Positions 51,253-59,264 of a DNA stretch of 64,000 nt are shown here, in pieces. A program made the position numbers and the translations under genes. The notes under the pieces are model-generated. The model was not told the origin of the DNA. It searched no databases and saw only the letters and a program-made list of their open reading frames with translations. Within the stretch, counting starts at the first letter, position 1; every line of letters begins with the position of its first letter. This stretch comes from Nocardia sp. SYP-A9097 (GTDB lineage Bacteria; Actinomycetota; Actinomycetes; Mycobacteriales; Mycobacteriaceae), in contig NZ_WJIC01000012.1 in the NCBI RefSeq assembly GCF_009649815.1, positions 146,702-210,701 of the forward strand, read 5' to 3'.

Positions 51253-52061
51253 CACAGCACCTTTGCCGTGATGGCGTCCGTCCATAGCAGACCCGCGCAG
51301 GTCAAGGCCGCGCCCAAGGGCAGCAGCCAGGTTCCCGCCGGGGAGATGAACAGGACATGCAGCGGTGCGGCCCCCATCAGCTGGCCCAAGGCAATGCCGA
51401 GCAGCGGAAGCAGCGCCAGCACCGCGGCGGTCGCCCGGGCACCCGCCAGGGCGGCACTCGTCCGATCACGGAAACGCTTGCGGCCCAGCAGGTCCAGTCG
51501 CGTCGCGGTCAGTAGTTCAGCCAGTGCGAGACCATGACGATCCGCGACCTGCCAGGCTTCCGCGATTCGGGACAGTTCCTCCGGAATGGCGGTTCCGGTG
51601 CGGCGGAACGCCTCCGCGCCCGAACCACCCAGGCGACTGCGTGCGGCACTCACAGCGAAGGCACGAGCCGTCGGACCGATGGTCTCGACAGCAGCGACTT
51701 CGGCAGCGGCGCTGGGGTGCGCACCGATCCGCAGTTCTCCGATCACCGTCTCCAGGCCCTCCAGCAACTGGACACTCTCGGCGGTCCGGATACGGTCGGA
51801 GCGAGCCCGCCGCCAGCGCACCGCCAGCGTTCCGGCGACCAAGATCGCGGCAACCAGCGGCCCCACGCCGACCAGCAGCGTCGCCGGCAACGCCGAAACC
51901 ACAGCCAGCCGAACAGTGGCGCCCCTGCCGGGCCTGCGAAACCGCTTGGTACGCCCGAACAGTCGCGCGAACCGCCGACGCGATCCCGGCTCCGGAGCCA
52001 CCACCAGTGCCAGCGCGACACAGCCCAAGATCGAATTCGAGTGGCCGACAAGCGAAGTCAT
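51249..52061 (-). CDS. Type II secretion F-domain protein, TadB-like
   Basis: A 270-residue membrane protein: an N-terminal hydrophobic segment, then two (about 51-81). The T2SSF helical domain follows (LLEGLETVIGELRIGAHP onward, with LALAELLTATRLDL), and finally C-terminal membrane segments. It forms the inner-membrane platform with TadC. The ATG at 52061 overlaps by ATGA the stop of a 73-codon frame in the preceding gap. Unusually, 543 bases separate it from tadA, where related clusters have adjoining genes. Confidence 0.92.
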   Translation of the reverse strand: MTSLVGHSNSILGCVALALVVAPEPGSRRRFARLFGRTKRFRRPGRGATVRLAVVSALPATLLVGVGPLVAAILVAGTLAVRWRRARSDRIRTAESVQLLEGLETVIGELRIGAHPSAAAEVAAVETIGPTARAFAVSAARSRLGGSGAEAFRRTGTAIPEELSRIAEAWQVADRHGLALAELLTATRLDLLGRKRFRDRTSAALAGARATAAVLALLPLLGIALGQLMGAAPLHVLFISPAGTWLLPLGAALTCAGLLWTDAITAKVLW

Positions 52062-52279
52062 CGCCCACCGCCGTCGGCTGGTGGTGCGGGAGCCGCACGA
52101 TGATCACCACAGCCGCTACGCCAACCCGGGCGTAGGCCGGGCGGCTGACTGTGCCGCCACCGAAACAACTTGCCGCAACGCTGATCTCGCGCCGAGCATT
52201 GCGCATCGGCACAGCCTCGCGGCTGCCTTTCCTGCCGGGCAACCGAGCGCGGCTCCGGTCCGTTCGACGCAGCGTTCAT
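52058..52279 (-). CDS. Small Cys/Arg-rich ORF coupled to tadB (tentative)
   Basis: A 73-codon frame with an ATG four bases after a good AAAGGAGAG ribosome site, whose TGA overlaps the tadB ATG (ATGA). The predicted protein is rich in Arg, Cys (five), Gly and Pro, with no membrane segment or recognised domain. Third codon positions are not as G/C-rich as in real genes here, which argues against it. It may be a true small protein, or a leader whose translation feeds ribosomes into tadB. Confidence 0.38.
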   Translation of the reverse strand: MNAASNGPEPRSVARQERQPRGCADAQCSARDQRCGKLFRWRHSQPPGLRPGWRSGCGDHRAAPAPPADGGGR

Positions 52280-52604
52280 CGATACTCTCCTTTCGTAGTG
52301 GAACTGAATCGACCTGTCGGCGAACGTGATCGAACAGACCGACCGGCATGCGTCCCGACAGTGACGACGGGCCGGGCAGGCTCCCTCTACCGCCGGGCTC
52401 CCCTTCCTGCGGCCGTCGTCGTCAGCCGGTTGAAGGGTTGAACAGCCCCATGGTCACGAGTTCGACGTCTAATACGCCGGGAGCGGACGGCGCCGGTGGC
52501 CTCGAGTACTGTCCGGTCGTCTCGGGCTCGGGCGCGGCCAACCGATTACGCGCGCCGTACTGCGAGCGATGCCGATGCGGACCTGCCGCTACCGGCTGCG
52601 GCGG
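52280..52604. other. Non-coding part of the tadA-tadB gap
   Basis: 325 bases between the tadA stop and the small ORF. No frame here has a convincing start or composition. A TATAAC-like word lies just after the tadA stop on the minus strand, so a second promoter for the lower half of the cluster is possible. Confidence 0.45.
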
Positions 52605-53789
52605 TTATAGGGATGTTCGATCCTCCAGTAGGTGGTTCAGGTCGGCGGTGGCCGGGGTCGGACGGGGGTCCGCGGTCCAGGCGGGGGCTATTTCGACGCG
52701 GGTGGCGGTGGGGGTGACCAGGCCGATTTCGCGGAGGGTGCGGGTACCGTCGGGGCGGCGGTGAACATGCAGGACCACCTGGATGGCGGCGGCCAATTGG
52801 CTGTGCAGCGCGTCGCGGGACATACCGCCGAGGGCGGCAAGGGCTTCCAGGCGGGCGGGGACCTCACGGGGTGAGTTCGCATGGACGGTTCCGGCTCCGC
52901 CGTCATGGCCGGTGTTCAGCGCGGTGAGCAGGTCCACGACCTCCGCGCCGCGGACCTCACCTACGACAATCCGGTCCGGCCGCATGCGGAGGGCCTGGCG
53001 AACCAGGTCCCGGACCGTCACCTCACCTGCCCCTTCGACATTGGCGGGGCGGGCGACCAGGCGGACCACGTGGGGATGGGGTGGGGCGAGCTCGGCGGCG
53101 TCCTCCACGCAGATAATGCGTTCCGCCGGATCGACTTTGGCGAGGAGGCCGGATAAGAGCGTAGTTTTTCCAGCGCCGGTACCGCCGACCACGAGGAAGG
53201 CGAGGCGAGCGCGAATTATGCGCTCCAACAGGACTTTCGCCTCCGGAGCCACCGCGCCCGCCGCGGCGAGGGCGTCCAAACCCTGCGAGGCCGGGCGCAG
53301 GACGCGCAGGGACAGGCAGGTGCCGCCGTGCGCGATGGGTGAGAGCACCGCGTGCAGGCGCACGCCGAATGAATTCCCCAGGGCCGCTTCCGTTCCGGAG
53401 AGTCGGCCGTCCACCCACGGTTGCGCGTCGTCGAGCCGGCGCCCGGCGGACAGGGCCAAACGCTGCGCCAGGCGACGCACGGCGGCCTCATCCGGGAAGC
53501 GAACCGAGGATCGCCGCAGCCCGTGGCCACGGTCCACCCACACCGCATCCGGCGCGGTGACCAGCACATCGGCGACCTCCGGATCGTGCAGCAGCGGCTC
53601 CAGTACCCCGGCCCCGGTCATCTCGGTCTGCAAGAGACGCAGTGCGCGGAGCAGATCGGTGTCGCCGAGCATGCCGCCCGCCTCGGCGCGAATGGCCGCG
53701 GCGACTTGCGCGGGCTCCGGAGCGCCCGCGCCGTCCGCCAAACGCTCCCGCACCCGGTCCAGCAACTCGGCCGTCACCAGCGCACTCAT
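52605..53789 (-). CDS. CpaF/TadA-type secretion ATPase
   Basis: A 394-residue ATPase that powers Flp pilus assembly. The N-terminal domain is followed by Walker A GGTGAGKTT (202-210), IICVEDAAEL (Asp box), RMRPDRIVVGEVRGAEVVDLLTALNTGHDG (Walker B and His box) and TVHANSP. The ATG at 53789 overlaps the ssd-like stop (ATGA). Motifs are intact, so the protein should be active. Confidence 0.95.
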   Translation of the reverse strand: MSALVTAELLDRVRERLADGAGAPEPAQVAAAIRAEAGGMLGDTDLLRALRLLQTEMTGAGVLEPLLHDPEVADVLVTAPDAVWVDRGHGLRRSSVRFPDEAAVRRLAQRLALSAGRRLDDAQPWVDGRLSGTEAALGNSFGVRLHAVLSPIAHGGTCLSLRVLRPASQGLDALAAAGAVAPEAKVLLERIIRARLAFLVVGGTGAGKTTLLSGLLAKVDPAERIICVEDAAELAPPHPHVVRLVARPANVEGAGEVTVRDLVRQALRMRPDRIVVGEVRGAEVVDLLTALNTGHDGGAGTVHANSPREVPARLEALAALGGMSRDALHSQLAAAIQVVLHVHRRPDGTRTLREIGLVTPTATRVEIAPAWTADPRPTPATADLNHLLEDRTSL

Positions 53790-55258
53790 GACCGGGCTCC
53801 GGCCAGAGGTGCCGCAACTCGGTTGGGCCGCACGGGATTACCGTCACTCAGCTCGGTGAGCACGAGATCGGCGGCTGTTCGCAGCGGGCCGCGCCGCCGA
53901 ATGGTGAGGCCGCCGCGTTCCAGGCGCTCGGCCAGGCCCGGCTGCGGTGGCAGCGCCGCGAGTAGGGGCAGCGCCAGGACCTCCGAAATTTCCCGGCCGC
54001 GCAACCCGCCCGGCGACGGCCCACGAACCAGCAAGCGCACGTGCGGATTTCGTCGCGTCAGATAGCCCGCCACCGATTCGGCGGCGGCAATGGTGCGCAG
54101 CCGAGCGGGAACCACCAGCACCACCAGGTCGGCGGCGTCGAGGATTTCATCCGTATACGGGCCGCGCTCGGCGGAGAGATCGCAGACAACCAGGTCACCC
54201 GCGGCGCGACCGGCCTCGACCACCGCGCGAACCGCCACCGGAGCGAGTTCCATTGCGGCCATACCCCTTCCACACGAGAGCACCGCCGTACCCCCGATTC
54301 CGGGCAGCGCATCATGCAGGGCCGCGGCCGACACCCGCCCGTCCTCGATCACGAGGTCCGGCCACCGCAGGCCCGGAGCCTGTTCGAGACCGAGCAGCAG
54401 GTCGATGCCACCGCCATACGGGGCCGCGTCCACCAGCAGGGTGTTCGTGCGGCTACGGTCCCCGGCGAATCCTCCGCGCGCACCGGCTCGCGGCCCGCCG
54501 AAACCGGCTCGCACTCCAGGCGCACCCTTTTCGACTGCTCCGGACACTCCGCGGGCCGTACTCGCCGCCCGCTGCGCGGCGGTGACACCACCCGGTACCA
54601 ATGCCGAGAAGTCCGACCGCCCGGTCGTCCCGCCACTTTCGCCGGACCCCGCCGTGCCGGTCCGAAACCATTCCGGCGCAGCACCATTCGTTGATCGTGC
54701 GCGATCCGGATCACCAACGGCGGTGTGCACGCCACACGGCCGGAGCGGTTCATGCCGGGTCCGTTCAGGACCGGCCGAGCGGGCATCCGACGGGCTGCGG
54801 CGGATGCGCCCTCCGGCCGCCAAAGCCACCGCCGCGGCGAGGGTGGAGGCGCCCGCGCCGCCGCCCGCGCCGGCTATGGCGACCACGGCTCCATCGCCCG
54901 TCCCGACCTGGTCGGAAGCGGTGAAGGCGGCTATCAGCGAGTCTGCGGCGGCGGGGAGGGACAGGACTTGTTCGGCGCCTATTTCGGTGGCGGTTTGCCA
55001 GTCGAGCAAACCTGGGTCGCCGTCGGTTACCAGGAGGATTCGGGGGCGGCGCGGGGAGCCGGCGGATACGCAGCAACGGGCGGCCGGAGTGTCCAGGACT
55101 ATCACGGGAGCGGCTGCCCAGGGGTGGCGGGCGACGGGTGGGGTGCGCTCGTCGAGGGGGCGGTCGGCGGCGGCCGCTATGCGGCGGACCTCCTCACGCA
55201 GGCGTGGGTCGGAGAGCAGAGCCAGGACCCGAGGTGCCGCATCGGCCGATGAGTTCAT
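53786..55258 (-). CDS. ssd: Septum site-determining protein Ssd/CpaE-like P-loop protein
   Basis: A MinD/CpaE-related protein of 490 residues, first gene of the tad cluster. An N-terminal receiver-like region (1-115) is followed by the deviant Walker region AGAGGGAGASTLAAAVA (129-145) and, much later, TLLVDAAPYGGGIDLLLGLE with the switch Asp. Between these, residues 151-270 are a low-complexity Arg/Gly/Ser/Thr-rich insertion. From memory, relatives are about 350 residues, so the insertion explains most of the excess. The mycobacterial homologue Rv3660c affects septation, and CpaE-like proteins localise pili; either role is possible here. The start is ATG at 55258. Confidence 0.88.
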   Translation of the reverse strand: MNSSADAAPRVLALLSDPRLREEVRRIAAAADRPLDERTPPVARHPWAAAPVIVLDTPAARCCVSAGSPRRPRILLVTDGDPGLLDWQTATEIGAEQVLSLPAAADSLIAAFTASDQVGTGDGAVVAIAGAGGGAGASTLAAAVALAAGGRIRRSPSDARSAGPERTRHEPLRPCGVHTAVGDPDRARSTNGAAPEWFRTGTAGSGESGGTTGRSDFSALVPGGVTAAQRAASTARGVSGAVEKGAPGVRAGFGGPRAGARGGFAGDRSRTNTLLVDAAPYGGGIDLLLGLEQAPGLRWPDLVIEDGRVSAAALHDALPGIGGTAVLSCGRGMAAMELAPVAVRAVVEAGRAAGDLVVCDLSAERGPYTDEILDAADLVVLVVPARLRTIAAAESVAGYLTRRNPHVRLLVRGPSPGGLRGREISEVLALPLLAALPPQPGLAERLERGGLTIRRRGPLRTAADLVLTELSDGNPVRPNRVAAPLAGARS

Positions 55259-55371
55259 GCAGGTCAGCGTCGCTCAGCAATGAGACCGAGGGAAGGGGGC
55301 AGTGCGCGAATGTGGATAACACGCGGCCTGTGGATAAAACCCGGGTGATGAAGTGGGACAGCACAGTCCAT

Positions 55372-55468
55372 AGATAGAGGACGACCCCAGCCGGGGGGGG
55401 AGGAGGCTGGGGTCGTCGGGTTCAGCCCCGGGGGGTCGGGCTGAACGCGCCTGGAACAAGTCCAGGTA
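55372..55468 (-). ncRNA. 6C small RNA
   Basis: On the minus strand three hairpins follow each other. First is a CCTGGA/TCCAGG pair. Next is a 9-bp stem (GTTCAGCCC/GGGCTGAAC) with a C6 loop. Last is a 13-bp stem (GACGACCCCAGCC/GGCTGGGGTCGTC) whose loop contains eight cytosines. Two hairpins with C-rich loops define the actinobacterial 6C RNA (B11 in M. tuberculosis), which I recall lying between Rv3660c and Rv3661, the homologues of the flanking genes here. TAGTAT at 55480-55475 is a -10 about seven bases before the likely 5' end. 6C RNA pairs through its C loops with G-rich messages. Confidence 0.9.
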
Positions 55469-55625
55469 TCTGCGATACTACACCCAAGCCCCGCCGGGTT
55501 TGCAAGTCCGCCGGGCGAGTCTTTTTCCCGCTGACACGGCTCCGCTTCCCGCTGGCTAACCCCGGCAAACCATGAAATATCCGACACCGAGCACACCGCG
55601 ACAGGCGGTCGTCACAGCCGAACCA

Positions 55626-55631
55626 TAAGCT
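55626..55631 (+). promoter_or_regulatory. -10 hexamer TAAGCT, leaderless
   Basis: TAAGCT ends seven bases before the GTG of the HAD hydrolase gene. Confidence 0.5.
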
Positions 55632-55638
55632 GAACGCC

Positions 55639-56439
55639 GTGACAGCCGAGCGCGGACGAGTCGCCGCCTTCTTCGATCTCGACAAGACGGTGATCGCGAG
55701 GTCGAGCGCCTTCGTGTTCAGCAAGCCGTTTCTGGACCAGGGTCTGCTCTCCCGTCGTGCCGTCCTGGAGAGCAGCTACGCGCACTTCCTGTTCCTGCTG
55801 TCGGGCGCGGACCACGACCAGATGGAGCGCATGCGCGAACATCTGACCCGCATGTGCGCCGGCTGGGATGTGGACCAGGTGCGCTCGGTGGTCGCCGAGA
55901 CCCTGCACGACATCGTGGACCCGCTCATCTACGCCGAGGCCGCGGATCTCATTGCGGACCACCGCATTCGGGGCCACGACGTGATCATCGTGTCGGCGTC
56001 GGGCGAGGAGATGGTGGCTCCGATCGCGCAGGCGCTGGGCGCGGATCACTACGCCGCCACCCGCATGGTGGTGCAGGACAACAAGTACACCGGCGATGTC
56101 GAGTTCTACTGTTACGGCGAGGGCAAGCTGGAGGCCATCGAAAAGCTCTCCGCCACACACGGATACGACCTGTCCAAGTGCTACGCCTACTCCGATTCGG
56201 TGACCGATGTGCCCATGCTGAGCGCGGTCGGGCATCCCACGGCGGTGAATCCGGACCGCGCACTGCGCAGGGAGGCGGTCGCGCGTGGTTGGCCGGTGCT
56301 CACCTTCTCCAATCCGGTATCGCTGTGGGCACGCATCCCGCAACCCTCCACGACAACGGTCGCGGCCAGTGCCGTGGTCGCTTTGAGCGCGGTGGTGGCG
56401 GGTGCGGTGAGCTATCGGCTGCTACGTCGCCGCAGATGA
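55639..56439 (+). CDS. HAD-IB family hydrolase (SerB-like) with C-terminal membrane anchor
   Basis: A 266-residue HAD phosphatase. Motif I is FFDLDKT (Asp13, Asp15), motif II VSAS, and motif III/IV YSDSVTDVPML. The cap is helical as in subfamily IB (phosphoserine phosphatase-like and acyltransferase-linked members). The last 35 residues contain a hydrophobic segment followed by RRRR, suggesting membrane attachment. The substrate is unknown. The GTG start behind TAAGCT implies a leaderless message. It is divergent from ssd across the 6C RNA. Confidence 0.93.
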   Translation: MTAERGRVAAFFDLDKTVIARSSAFVFSKPFLDQGLLSRRAVLESSYAHFLFLLSGADHDQMERMREHLTRMCAGWDVDQVRSVVAETLHDIVDPLIYAEAADLIADHRIRGHDVIIVSASGEEMVAPIAQALGADHYAATRMVVQDNKYTGDVEFYCYGEGKLEAIEKLSATHGYDLSKCYAYSDSVTDVPMLSAVGHPTAVNPDRALRREAVARGWPVLTFSNPVSLWARIPQPSTTTVAASAVVALSAVVAGAVSYRLLRRRR

Positions 56440-56790
56440 CACTTGATGTGAAGGCCATCACAGAGTAACAATGGACGCACGGAAGGACGGAAGGCCAAGA
56501 TCGGATCGGAAGAGAAGATCCGGTTTCCCATCCCACCCTTTCCAGCACGGACACCGGGCACCCACGCGGAGCACGCCGCGACAAGGGCACGAATAGTTGT
56601 GGGCCTGCGTTATCCGAGGTTTCGGCGGTAATGCCTCGCAAGTCATGCGGGGATGATCCGCACCGGACCCGGAGAGCTCGCCGAGGCCGAAACACAACCC
56701 GAAAAGCACGCTTGGTAACCAGGCGATCCGTGCTACGCGGGCGGTGAAGTCGCAGCAGCGGCTACGCCGCCCGCTTTGGTGTCCGGACTC
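56440..56790. other. 351-bp intergenic region between convergent genes
   Basis: I see no gene, RNA or clear terminator hairpin here. Several frames cross it but have no start, ribosome site or family similarity. Confidence 0.5.
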
Positions 56791-57537
56791 CTATCCCGAA
56801 GCCGAGTCGGCGATCGAACGGGCTTCGCGCGCACCATCTTCCAGCGCGCCGCAGGTGAAGATCACCCAGCCGCCCACACCTTCGGCGGTGCCCATGCCGA
56901 ATCCGGCGGCCGCGTCCAGGTACGCCTGACGGCGGCGCAACCAGAACACTTCCGGCACGCCGAGGCTGTGCGGGTCCAGCCCACTGGACACGGCTACCAG
57001 TCGGGAAGCGGCTCGCGCGACGATGCCATCGCCGGTGCCGAACGGCCGCAAAGCGAGTAGCTCGCCGTGCACGATGGCCGCGATCACGGGGGCCGGAGCC
57101 TTGGTGGTCAGTACGGTCTGCGCCAGGATATCCAGCCGTTCGGCGACCCCGGGCACATTGCGCGGCCGCCCCAGCAGCTCCTTGTCCTCGACCATGTCGG
57201 CCGCCGCCAACAGGTGCAGCCGGGCCAGTGCCTGCAACGGCGCGCGCTCCCACACCCCGACCAGAGTCCGCAGCGCATCGCCGTCGAGGGCCTGTCCGAC
57301 GCGCAGCGCACCGGCGAGAATCGGGTCCTCGACATTGCCGTCCGCGGGCAGATCGATGGTCCCGCCCTCGATGGCGGCCGACGAGCGAGCGGCTCGAACC
57401 GCCGCCTCGGCGGCGGTGGTCGGCCACCCACGCCGATTCGCTTTGTGCCGATGCACTTCGGCCAGCGCGTCACGCGCCTTGTCGGCGGCTTCGCTCACAC
57501 CGGGCAATTCGACGAGTGGCTGTAGCGGATCGGTCAC
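56791..57537 (-). CDS. Degenerate Fic-fold protein (often annotated oxidoreductase)
   Basis: A 248-residue helical protein, homologue by position of M. tuberculosis Rv3662c. Residues 164-175 read R-P-F-x-x-G-D-G-I-x-x-R, which lines up with the Fic motif H-P-F-x-x-G-N-G-R-x-x-R. The catalytic His is Arg, the phosphate-loop Asn is Asp and the first Arg is Ile. The preceding helix (IVHGELLAL) fits Fic too. Residues 53-58 (S-A-A-I-E-G) match the Fic autoinhibitory motif (S/T)xxxE(G/N). It therefore looks like a Fic relative that has lost AMP-transfer chemistry. I see no nucleotide-binding fold to justify the oxidoreductase label. It is 29 bases upstream of the dpp genes. Confidence 0.82.
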   Translation of the reverse strand: MTDPLQPLVELPGVSEAADKARDALAEVHRHKANRRGWPTTAAEAAVRAARSSAAIEGGTIDLPADGNVEDPILAGALRVGQALDGDALRTLVGVWERAPLQALARLHLLAAADMVEDKELLGRPRNVPGVAERLDILAQTVLTTKAPAPVIAAIVHGELLALRPFGTGDGIVARAASRLVAVSSGLDPHSLGVPEVFWLRRRQAYLDAAAGFGMGTAEGVGGWVIFTCGALEDGAREARSIADSASG

Positions 57538-57566
57538 GAGGTACGAGGCTACTGGCAGCGGTTTCG

Positions 57567-59264
57567 TCAGCCCGCGAGCAGGTCTCGGCCGGGGATGGCT
57601 TCGAGCAGGCGCCGGGTGTAGGGGGATTGCGGGTTGTCGAAGACTTCGGTGGTGGGGGCGGCTTCCACGACCTTTCCGGCTTGCATTACCACCACGTTGT
57701 CGGCGATTTGGCGGACGACGGCAAGGTCGTGGGTGATGAAGAGATAGGACAGGCCGAGTTCGGCCTGGAGTTGGTTGAGCAGTTGCAGGATTTGGGCCTG
57801 GACGAGGACGTCGAGGGCGGAGACGGCCTCGTCGCAGACGACCAGTTCCGGGGAGAGGGCCAGGGCGCGGGCGATGGCTACCCGCTGACGCTGGCCACCG
57901 GAGAGTTCATTGGGGTAGCGGCGCATGACCGAGGCGGGCAGTGAGACCTTGTCGAGCAGGTCGCGGACGGTGGCCTCACGCTCCTTCGGGGTGCCGATGC
58001 GGTGTGTGCGCAGTGGTTCCTCGATGGTGCGATAGATGGAGTACATGGGGTCCAGTGACCCGTACGGATCCTGGAAGACCGGTTGGACTCGACGCCGGAA
58101 TGCCAAGGCGGCCTTGGCATTCAGATTCGCCACCGCGCGCCCGTCGAAGCTGACATGCCCGGAGGTGGGTGCGAGCAGGCCCAGCACCATCTGCGCGACA
58201 GTGGATTTGCCGGAGCCGGATTCGCCGACGATGGCGGTGGTGGTGCCGCGACTCAGCTTGAAGGAGACGTCGTCGACGGCGACCAGGTCGCTGGATTTCC
58301 ACGGGGTACTGCCGCGGATCTTGTAGACCTTGGTGAGGTTCTCCACCACGAGCACTTCATCTGGGGCACTGGCGAATTCGGCATCGGTCTCGGCCAGTTG
58401 CTCCGCCACTTGAATGGCTTGCGCGCGTACTTCCGCGCGTTGCCGGACCGAGGAGAGCCGCTGCGAGGCCAGCGACGGCGCGGAGTTCACCAGCTTCTTG
58501 GTGTACAGGTGCTGGGGTTCGCGCAGGATCTGTTGTGCCGGACCGGATTCCACCACCTTGCCGCGGTACATCACCACCAGGTGTTCGGCGCGTTCGGCGG
58601 CCAGTCCGAGGTCGTGCGTAATGAGCAGCACGGCCGTACCGAGTTCGCTGGTGAGCGTATCGAGGTGGTCCAGGATCTGCCGCTGCACGGTGACATCCAG
58701 CGCGGAGGTGGGCTCATCGGCGATGAGTAGTGCGGGGCGGCAGGACAATCCGACGGCGATGAGCGCGCGCTGGCGCATGCCGCCGGAGAATTCGTGCGGA
58801 TACTGATTGACCCGCCGCTCGGCATCTGGCATGCCGGCCTCGGCGAGCAGTTCGACCGCACGCTGTTTCGCGGCCGCACCCTTGGCAATTCCGTTGGCCT
58901 CCAACGTTTCCCGAATCTGGAAGCCGACCTTCCACACCGGGTTCAGGTTGGACATGGGGTCCTGTGGCACGAAGCCGATCCCCTTGCCGCGCACGCCTTC
59001 GATCTCCCGCTTCGATGCTTTGGCGAGATCCTTGCCGCCGAACATGATGGAGCCGTCGGTGATCTCCCCGCTGCCGGGCAGCAGGTCGATGATGGCGTGC
59101 GCGGTGGTCGACTTGCCGGACCCGGATTCACCGACAATGGCGACGGTTTGGCCCGGGTACACCGACAGATTCACCCCGCGCACGGCGGGAATCCGTTTCC
59201 CCTCCGAGGTGAAGCAGACATTCAGGTCGCGGACCTCGAGCAGTGGTTCGGTCACGGTCGTCAC
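57567..59264 (-). CDS. dppD: Peptide ABC transporter, fused double ATP-binding protein
   Basis: A 565-residue protein that joins the two ATPases of an oligopeptide/dipeptide importer (DppD plus DppF). In the first half Walker A is GESGSGKST near residue 45, the signature SGGMRQRA, and Walker B ALLIADEPTSALD. In the second half a second GESGSGKST, LSGGQRQRVAIARAL and LVVCDEAVSALD, where the usual Pro after Glu is Ala. Such fusions are normal for the actinobacterial dpp cluster. The start overlaps the dppC stop. It energises the dppB/dppC channel for peptides delivered by dppA. Confidence 0.95.
   Translation of the reverse strand: MTTVTEPLLEVRDLNVCFTSEGKRIPAVRGVNLSVYPGQTVAIVGESGSGKSTTAHAIIDLLPGSGEITDGSIMFGGKDLAKASKREIEGVRGKGIGFVPQDPMSNLNPVWKVGFQIRETLEANGIAKGAAAKQRAVELLAEAGMPDAERRVNQYPHEFSGGMRQRALIAVGLSCRPALLIADEPTSALDVTVQRQILDHLDTLTSELGTAVLLITHDLGLAAERAEHLVVMYRGKVVESGPAQQILREPQHLYTKKLVNSAPSLASQRLSSVRQRAEVRAQAIQVAEQLAETDAEFASAPDEVLVVENLTKVYKIRGSTPWKSSDLVAVDDVSFKLSRGTTTAIVGESGSGKSTVAQMVLGLLAPTSGHVSFDGRAVANLNAKAALAFRRRVQPVFQDPYGSLDPMYSIYRTIEEPLRTHRIGTPKEREATVRDLLDKVSLPASVMRRYPNELSGGQRQRVAIARALALSPELVVCDEAVSALDVLVQAQILQLLNQLQAELGLSYLFITHDLAVVRQIADNVVVMQAGKVVEAAPTTEVFDNPQSPYTRRLLEAIPGRDLLAG

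Noticed and set aside
52116..52349. A 77-codon minus-strand frame in the tadA-tadB gap
   Set aside because: It overlaps the better supported 73-codon frame, and its start has no convincing ribosome site or coupling to a neighbour.
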